From Mytilus galloprovincialis (lineage: Eukaryota; Mollusca; Bivalvia; Mytilida; Mytilidae): a stretch of 64,000 nucleotides of DNA. Below the pieces are notes generated by a model, which saw nothing but the letters and a program-made list of their open reading frames with translations, had not been told where the DNA came from and searched no databases. Location: contig NC_134846.1 in NCBI RefSeq assembly GCF_965363235.1, positions 91,010,571 through 91,074,570 on the forward strand, written 5' to 3'. The stretch's first letter is position 1. The number at the start of each line of letters is the position of its first letter. Below, piece by piece: positions 59,278 to 64,000 of this stretch. The position numbers and the translations under genes are program-made.

Positions 59278-60194
59278 CAGACTTTCTAGTTTTTCTTTTT
59301 GAATCCAAAGGATTATGTCCCTCTACTATTAAGGGATATAGATCAGCTATCTCAAGAACTATTCATATTTCTGGTGGCCCAGATTTTGGAATCAATGAGC
59401 ATATTTCTCTTTTGGTTCGTAGTTTTAGTCTTGAAAGACCAAGACAAAAAACTTTAGTTCCTAAGTGGGACCTTGGACTAGTTTTATCCTTTTTAAAACT
59501 TCCTCCTTTTGAACCATCAGAAACAATAGATTTAAGGTTTCTTTGCTATAAATGCTGTTTTCTTTTAGCTTTGGCTTCTGGACGGAGAAGGAGTGAAATC
59601 CATGCCTTCTCTATTTCTGATGCTTGCCTTCGATTTAACAGGGATAAATCTTCTGTTACTCTTTTAACGGATCCTGCTTTTTTGGCAAAGAATCAGTTTC
59701 CAGATAAGGGTGCAGAACCAGTTGTGATTCCTGCACTCCCTAGCGATTCTATTTCTGTACTTTTATGTCCAGTAAGAATCCTATCTATTTATCTGGAAAG
59801 AACGTGTAGTTTACGTTCTGTTTCTAACTCAAGACTCTTTATTCCTATTAAAAAAGGAATCTCAGATCTTTCTGTTAAAACTATTTCTACTTGGATATGC
59901 AAATGCATATCTTTAGCTTATGGTTCTTCTAAGGCAGAACTTTTAAATAGTTTTAATGTTAAAGCTCATGATGTTAGGGGTATCTCTACATCCTGGGCTC
60001 TGTTTAACAGTGCATCTTTAGAAGAGGTACTGTCTGCAGGTTTCTGGAGAAATGAGAACTCTTTTATATCTCACTACCTCCAATCTATGGCTACTTTTGC
60101 CGAAAGTTTATACTCTCTTGGACCTATAGTTTCAGCACAAAGATTGAACTTTCCTCCTGTTTCTTCTGTTACAGGGGATTCAGCTTTACGTTAG
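57267..60194 (+). CDS. DIRS tyrosine recombinase frame
   Basis: The frame is open for 975 codons, but only the part after about 59060 reads as a protein; before that it lies in another frame over the RT gene and gives a Ser-rich product. The recombinase part begins near LASLRVSLRKRGF, has a core-binding helix region (WSIFSDWCSEREIDPF, then GYRSAISRTIH), and a catalytic domain with Arg in ASGRRRSEI (59586-59588), HDVRG (59967-59978) and the nucleophile Tyr in SHYLQ (60075-60077). All expected catalytic residues are present. The enzyme integrates the circular DNA copy without target duplication. The stop lies 9 bp before the internal complementary region. Confidence 0.92.
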   Translation: MEENYLRLLCAVNNSRGINTSVQEPTSSICSSNKFVSYTRPSQVSTSISRSGHYVTKSCNRGGVDLNSVSGILFPSFSGSKEDWRNEASHRPIYSEQISYCSPLQNGNKQIHQVFNPSRNVDYFSGSFRRVFPHSHFQNLQEIPSLRLEQQSFPVQGSPFWPVYSPFGFYQNHAGSYSSPTFPVYSDSFLSGRFPSQGILPNQIEGSDRLGHQLFSVPRLPYLLEKVGDNSVSRLCFPGRTFPNQCRPSPPTRGEIYKTMSENTFIPDGSISHSTSILATSGSIELSGRCNSIGTTSHSSASVLSAQVMDCSFTRMGSIDSNHSAFISTPSMVVSTGKCNEGPMSVPSSSQSNIIHRCLHPRLGSISGGAYNLGSLESRSFGRAYQCIGNESSSVCTESFPNVSKESVCHSGHGQHNSCSLSQESGRNSFTFSLSDSQRHSPSVFSTPGSSSGETYCGAPQYSSRHSIQIPCSSKHGVGTTSSSFQSCDSSLGVTSDRSVCDQSQSQTSNICVSGSRSKIFCGRRNEPILERNVRVRLPSFQVSLPSTSENSRGKLQDHSYCSSMAKTVLVSRPSAPIMCLSSSSTSETRPSVSNQGQGSLSKSRKTSSTRLASLRVSLRKRGFSEGATKHLTKSVRDSTSIVYDAKWSIFSDWCSEREIDPFQVTVQQLADFLVFLFESKGLCPSTIKGYRSAISRTIHISGGPDFGINEHISLLVRSFSLERPRQKTLVPKWDLGLVLSFLKLPPFEPSETIDLRFLCYKCCFLLALASGRRRSEIHAFSISDACLRFNRDKSSVTLLTDPAFLAKNQFPDKGAEPVVIPALPSDSISVLLCPVRILSIYLERTCSLRSVSNSRLFIPIKKGISDLSVKTISTWICKCISLAYGSSKAELLNSFNVKAHDVRGISTSWALFNSASLEEVLSAGFWRNENSFISHYLQSMATFAESLYSLGPIVSAQRLNFPPVSSVTGDSALR

Positions 60195-60203
60195 ATTCTG
60201 TTA

Positions 60204-60300
60204 CTCAGAATTTATGATGGTAACGTATTTATAGCTATAAAATATTCAAATTTTAAAGTAAATTTGGATTTTATTAGATAAATACTTACCATCATAAATT
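60204..60300. repeat. Internal complementary region of the DIRS element
   Basis: The first part (CTCAGAATTTATGATGGTAA, then CGTATTTATAGCTATAAAAT) is the inverse of the left end of the element. The second part (AAAATATTCAAATTTTAAAG to TACCATCATAAATT) is the inverse of the right end. It thus equals the inverted junction of a circularised element, used in the DIRS replication model to join the ends. Confidence 0.93.
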
Positions 60301-60352
60301 ATAGGTCCCACCCACCTCCCCTTCATCCCCTTTCCTTATGTTTCTGTCTTGA

Positions 60353-60483
60353 GGAAATTGAATGGAAGAATATGGGCAAACAGGGGTATATGTCCGGACC
60401 AGTGAGAGTACGTTTATTTTTAGTTGGGATTTTCCATCTGACCTATGACGCAATTGGGGTTACACTCAGAATTTATGATGGTA
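60353..60483 (-). repeat. Right inverted terminal repeat of the DIRS element
   Basis: The exact inverse of 54981-55111 as far as can be read. Confidence 0.95.
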
Positions 60484-60531
60484 AGTATTTATCTAATAAA
60501 ATCCAAATTTACTTTAAAATTTGAATATTTT

Positions 60532-62016
60532 TTCAGTACAAGACACCATAAAGTGTTGCTTTGACATGTAATGATTGTCACTTTATTTGAACTTAAAATA
60601 AAGGAGGTGTGCCTACTTGAAATGGAGAAATTTAACATAGAAAGCAACGGGACCATGAATTAATGGTGTACTTCCAGTAGCGAACCATATAACTTATAAT
60701 ACTCACTGCAGCAAAAAATCCAATAGGTTAATATAAGATTTGGAAAAGCGTTCGTGTACCTAAATATAGATAGTTCATTGACGTAGGTTCAAGAAGTTAA
60801 GTAAATTCCCGTTTTTTCTTTTTCACTTGATTTTGGTGTATATTTCTCTGTTCTTTTTTTTTTGTGTGTATTTGTTTTTAGTGAAACTTTTTGAAATTTC
60901 AACTTATGATAAATATCAACTGCAAAACCATATGATATATATTTAATATAAATCAGGGAGAAGTTTTAAAAGTCAAAAAGTATCTTGAACAAATACTAGA
61001 AAAAGGAAGAAGGATAAAATGTCATATCGTAAAACAATTGCTGACATTTGATTTCAATTGATCCAATGATTTATCAACGCCAGAGATATACTATTCATCC
61101 TCGTATTTCTGGGTTGATAAATCATTGTATCAACCTCATCAGAAGTCAATAATTTTATATTGTTACAAAACTATGGACATTTTTATCAAATATCTACCTA
61201 CACGTTTATAAAATCAACAGTATATAAGCCGAAGGACAGGCATTTACGGATTGGCTGTAATATGTTTTCTGTCTATGAAGAAATAGCATAAAACATGTGG
61301 TACACAATGAATAACTCGCGTAGTCTATAAAGAAATGATAACACAAAAAGATGTTGTGCACACTACATAACCTGTGTAGGTGATTATTTTAAAGTTTGCA
61401 CCGCATATATATTTTATTATAATATTTTGTCTTTCACCGATAATACCTCATATTAAGGTGAACGACTTACGTGCATCTTGACATCTTACTCAGTAATTAT
61501 ATGTTCCTTGTGTAACTATTATCATTAACTTCCTCGATTACCTCAAGGTATATGCGTCAAACATGTTGTCACACTGAAGAGATGTTCTGTAGGTAATTAA
61601 TATTTTTATTAATATATTACGTTGATCGAATTTTTAAAAGTTTAAATTTGTATGGCAACTTAACTTCCTTACTAAGTTTTCTACTGTGATGCCAAAATTC
61701 AAAATATTATTATTTTTCGTTTTTGAGTCTTATCAACATTCTTATCAATTGTCTATTAAGAATTTGGGAATTTTATATAATTTTGTAATTTTGACTCTGT
61801 CCTTATTTTCTTTTTGAAGGTTCTGAATGAATTCTAGTTTGAACGAATACAAGAAAAATCGGCAAGTAGATTTTTTTTCTGATAGTATGTGGATCTTCAC
61901 AAAATAAGAATTATTATAACCCAATGCAAGAAATTTATGTCTACGAGTATATGAATGTTTTTCTTTTTTTCTTTCAGACATGCTATGAAGACCGTTCATC
62001 TCGACTCAACGACAAC
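60532..62016. other. Region between the DIRS element and the sulfotransferase start
   Basis: No coding exon. 61265-61330 is a reverse copy of the lectin-intron repeat (ATGTGGTACACAATGAATAA). 61390-61745 is the uninterrupted form of the repeat split at 46980/51992. A splice acceptor (TTTCTTTCAG) at about 61978 leads into the sulfotransferase exon, so an upstream untranslated exon is likely. Confidence 0.5.
61390..61745 (+). repeat. Uninterrupted paralogue of the site of the 5 kb insertion
   Basis: The left part (ATTAAGGTGAACGACTTACG, GGTAATTAATATTTTTATTA) matches 46735-46975. The right part (TGATGCCAAAATTCAAAATA, TTTTCGTTTTTGAGTCTTAT) matches 52034-52082. The TTAA at 61642-61645 marks the empty target. 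Confidence 0.75.
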
Positions 62017-63084
62017 ATGGAACAATCTTGGCGATTAATTCATCGTTGTAATACCATGATAAAAATTCTAATAGCTTATATACTTGTTATTTTGACTGTG
62101 TGTGTCTTAAATAAACTAAGATTTTTTTTAGAATTCAGCGTGTATAACAAAAGTCATACAAACAGATCAATTGGATTTAACACCTGGAAGTATCAAGAGA
62201 AGTACTGTCAAAACAAAAGACAAAATACAAGTGTTGATGACATTCTGTGCATGGTTTGTATTTTAGTGATCTTTAGTCAGTTCTTATGTGAAATCTGATT
62301 TCAATGTTTATGGGAGATCTTTATTATTGTCAAAAATATTCACATTTATTATAGACCCTTATTGGTGTAGTATACTTTCTGGACACCCGTCTGTTGTCGA
62401 CGACATTTGTAATCATTGAGTTGCTCCGTGTCTCCTTTATGACATTATAAATTTAGGATATGTGGAATAATTGCAAATGAGACAATTATCAAACATGCTC
62501 AATGACATAGATTAGATAGAATAAAGGTCACAGTTCGACCTTCCGCAATGAACAAAACCCATACCGAGGTCAGCTATAGAAACGTGACAAAATGTTCAAC
62601 AAATCAAACAAACATACCATCAACCTGCTCAAGGACAAATAATAAACGGAACGCAAATGAAACTTACAGCAACGAACAAAAACCACTGAAGCAATGATTC
62701 TTGACTGAAAACACATATACAATTTGGCAGGCTTAAACATGTTTGCGAGTGGTCTCAACCCTACCCTCCTCGTTTTCAATGAAGGCGTTTGCCGCTTTCT
62801 CTTCTTCCAAAAAAATTGATAAATCTGCAAAATGCAACGATTATTCTTGAACTCTACACAACACACATTTTTTTAGAAACCATTTCAGTATTTGCCAAAC
62901 TTTAAAAACCCTTGTTGGAGAGATGTGAACCATTCCATTAAATGTCTTCCATACTTTATGTTAATTGGGATAGACAAATCTGGAACCACGGATCTTTTCT
63001 CTAGAATAACCAAACATCCAGAAATAAAGGGGAACACTGGGAACCAAGAAAAAGAAACAAAATGGTGGAGCTGGTTGAGATATG
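62017..63084 (+). CDS. Carbohydrate sulfotransferase (CHST15-like), 5' exons only
   Basis: Exon 62017-62253 starts MEQSWRLIHRCNTMIKILIA. It encodes a short cytoplasmic tail, one hydrophobic segment (ILIAYILVILTVCVL) and a stem: a type II Golgi membrane protein. Exon 62877-63084 joins in phase and encodes LPNFKNPCWRDVN, CLPYFMLIGIDKSGTTDLFS and HPEIKGNTGNQEKETKWWSW. The GIDKSGTTDL loop is the 5'-phosphosulfate binding site for the sulfate donor PAPS. The NPCW..., PYF..IG and KE..WW pattern resembles CHST15 (N-acetylgalactosamine 4-sulfate 6-O-sulfotransferase), which acts on chondroitin sulfate. A GT donor follows LRYG at 63085, in phase 1. The remaining catalytic exons are not in the window. 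A family T repeat (62455-62800) fills most of the intron. The family is certain; the exact substrate is an inference. Confidence 0.85.
62455..62800 (+). repeat. Family T repeat in the sulfotransferase intron
   Basis: It has GATATGTGGAATAATTGCAAATG-like sequence at its start and CCGAGGTCAGCTATAGAAAC and GGCTTAAACATGTTTGCGAG further in. Confidence 0.7.
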
Positions 63085-63479
63085 GTAAGTATTCCAAGTT
63101 AACAATTAATGCTATGATCGAGTACGTACGCGCAAGTGCAGACGACGATTGACAGATTTAAATGTATTTGTAAACGTGGTTTTCTATTTGTTCATTAGAA
63201 TGAAGATATTAATATTGTATGTTAAGCTAATGCGTCGCCAGTAAACTAAATTTGCGACCTTCATACCACCAATTGATGCCGTCGGAGCTTAAAATACAAT
63301 ACAGATATCCCCCAATAACTTGTAATCCTAAGTCGTAGAATAAACACAGATTCGACTATAATTGAATTTTTCAAGTAAATCTGGTCCTTGGTGTTTTGAT
63401 TTTTTTAGATCCTTTTTTATTCTTTCAAATAGTGTGAATAATTATGATTCAACTTTTCATTTTAAGTTTATTGTAAGTA
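63085..63479. other. Sulfotransferase intron, nothing recognised
   Basis: AT-rich with no exon or repeat recognised before the reverse-transcriptase fragment. Confidence 0.4.
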
Positions 63480-64000
63480 ATTGCCTCTTGCTGCCTTGTT
63501 CCTTTATTATTATAAGGCTGACTTCAAACAGGAACTTAAGAGGTTAGATAAAAAGTTAGAAATATCCTTTAACTTTACCTTCCGTTATATAGATCATGTT
63601 CAAAATTGTATGTCTATGTTGAACCCATCTATCCCAAGGAACTAGAGATAAAAGATACCACATATGCAGCTATGTCTGCCTCATTTATTGACTTACATCT
63701 AGAAATTGACAATGAGGGTCGGTTGAAAACAAAACTTAAGAACAAAAGAGATGATTTCAGCTTTCCAATTGTGAACTTTCCATTTTTATGTAGCAACATT
63801 CCAGCAGCATATGCATACGGAGTATATTTCTCTCAATTGATACGATATTCCCGTGCTTGTATCTTCTATCATGATTTCCTTGATAGAGGGTTACTGCTCA
63901 CAAGGAAGTTGTTAATCTAAGAGTTCGAAATGATGAAGTTGAAATCATCCCTTCGTAAATTTTACGGATGCTGTTATGAAATCCGATATGTTGTTTATGT
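63480..64000 (+). pseudogene. Reverse-transcriptase fragment (family R retroelement), runs off the window
   Basis: Two frames give pieces of one protein. The first (from about 63480) gives LFLYYYKADFKQELKRL and FNFTFRYIDHV, where the family catalytic motif would be YIDD. After a frame change come IYPKELEIKDTT, SASFIDLHLEIDNEGRLKTK, DFSFPIVNFPFLCSNIPAA, GVYFSQLIRYSRAC and DFLDRGLLLTRKLL. A stop after RKLLI (63918-63920) and another frame change precede SSLRKFYG. The loss of one catalytic aspartate and the frame changes mark a dead copy. Its C-terminal part matches the fragments at 23440 and 33420. It probably lies in the next sulfotransferase intron. The retroelement class is not decided. Confidence 0.7.

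Larger units (their letters stand above)
54960..60531 (+). mobile_element. DIRS-type tyrosine-recombinase retrotransposon, nearly intact
   Basis: A 5.6 kb element with the DIRS1 plan: inverted terminal repeats (54981-55111 and 60353-60483, no mismatch seen over 131 bp), gag-like, RT/RNase H and tyrosine recombinase frames in order, and an internal complementary region (60204-60300) that joins the inverses of the two outermost ends. The left end unique part (54960-54980) and right end unique part (60484-60531) both recur inverted in that region, which fixes the borders. No target duplication is evident, as expected for recombinase-mediated integration. The RT and YR frames are open; the gag-like frame has two shifts at homopolymers. 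Confidence 0.95.

Noticed and set aside
60204..60300. Hairpin-like sequence after the recombinase gene as a terminator
   Set aside because: It is explained completely as the inverse of the two element ends, the DIRS internal complementary region.

Overview
The window looks like nuclear DNA of a marine bivalve, most likely a mussel of the Mytilus type. The genes are split by long AT-rich introns. The recognisable products are typical animal ones: C-type lectins, glycoside hydrolase family 18 (GH18) chitinases and a Golgi-type sulfotransferase. Several short interspersed repeat families recur every few kilobases on both strands. The species is inferred from these features, not shown.

Layout. 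(1) 1-7415 and 39094-46010 are two copies of one duplicated segment. Each carries the 3' exons of a small secreted C-type lectin; the complete five-exon lectin is visible only in the right copy (38150-41017). The copies differ by several clean insertions, so they give occupied and empty sites for the repeats. (2) 7568-10677 is a THAP zinc-finger gene with an in-frame TGA; one of its introns holds a 1.7 kb element with long inverted termini. (3) 12300-12990 is a decayed Penelope-like retroelement. (4) 14304-22559 (+) and 33075-25254 (-) are two GH18 chitinase genes arranged tail to tail. They have almost identical exon lengths. The left one adds a Ser/Thr-rich repeat stalk and a transmembrane segment but has an in-frame TGA. 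The right one is intact and secreted. (5) 33080-38149 is repeat-rich intergenic DNA. (6) 46977-51995 is a 5 kb insertion bounded by TTAA. It carries fragments of a Mutator-domain transposase, and an empty version of the site survives at about 61642. (7) 52602-53308 is a 59 bp satellite array. (8) 54960-60531 is a nearly intact DIRS-type tyrosine-recombinase retrotransposon with gag-like, RT/RNase H/methyltransferase-like and YR frames, 131 bp inverted repeats with no mismatch seen, and an internal complementary region. (9) 62017-63084 is the 5' part of a CHST15-like carbohydrate sulfotransferase whose remaining exons lie beyond the window.

The lectins and chitinases are of kinds usually linked in molluscs to microbe recognition, digestion and chitin remodelling. 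Both pairs show recent duplication followed by divergence at key residues: EPG/QPG in the lectins, and MTYD/MAFD plus membrane anchoring in the chitinases.

Repeat families, named here for convenience. A: about 200 bp with the core CGCCAGACGCGCGTTTCG. E: about 220 bp with the core CTGAACTCCGAGGAAAATTC. C: core GTTCAAAAGTCATAAATCGA. T: core GATTGCCAATGAGACAACT. F: core GGGGAATGTGTCAAAG. R: the 3' end of a reverse-transcriptase element, ending in ATCTGCTTACCCTTCCGGAG. All coordinates and exon joins were worked out by eye from reading frames and GT/AG sites.
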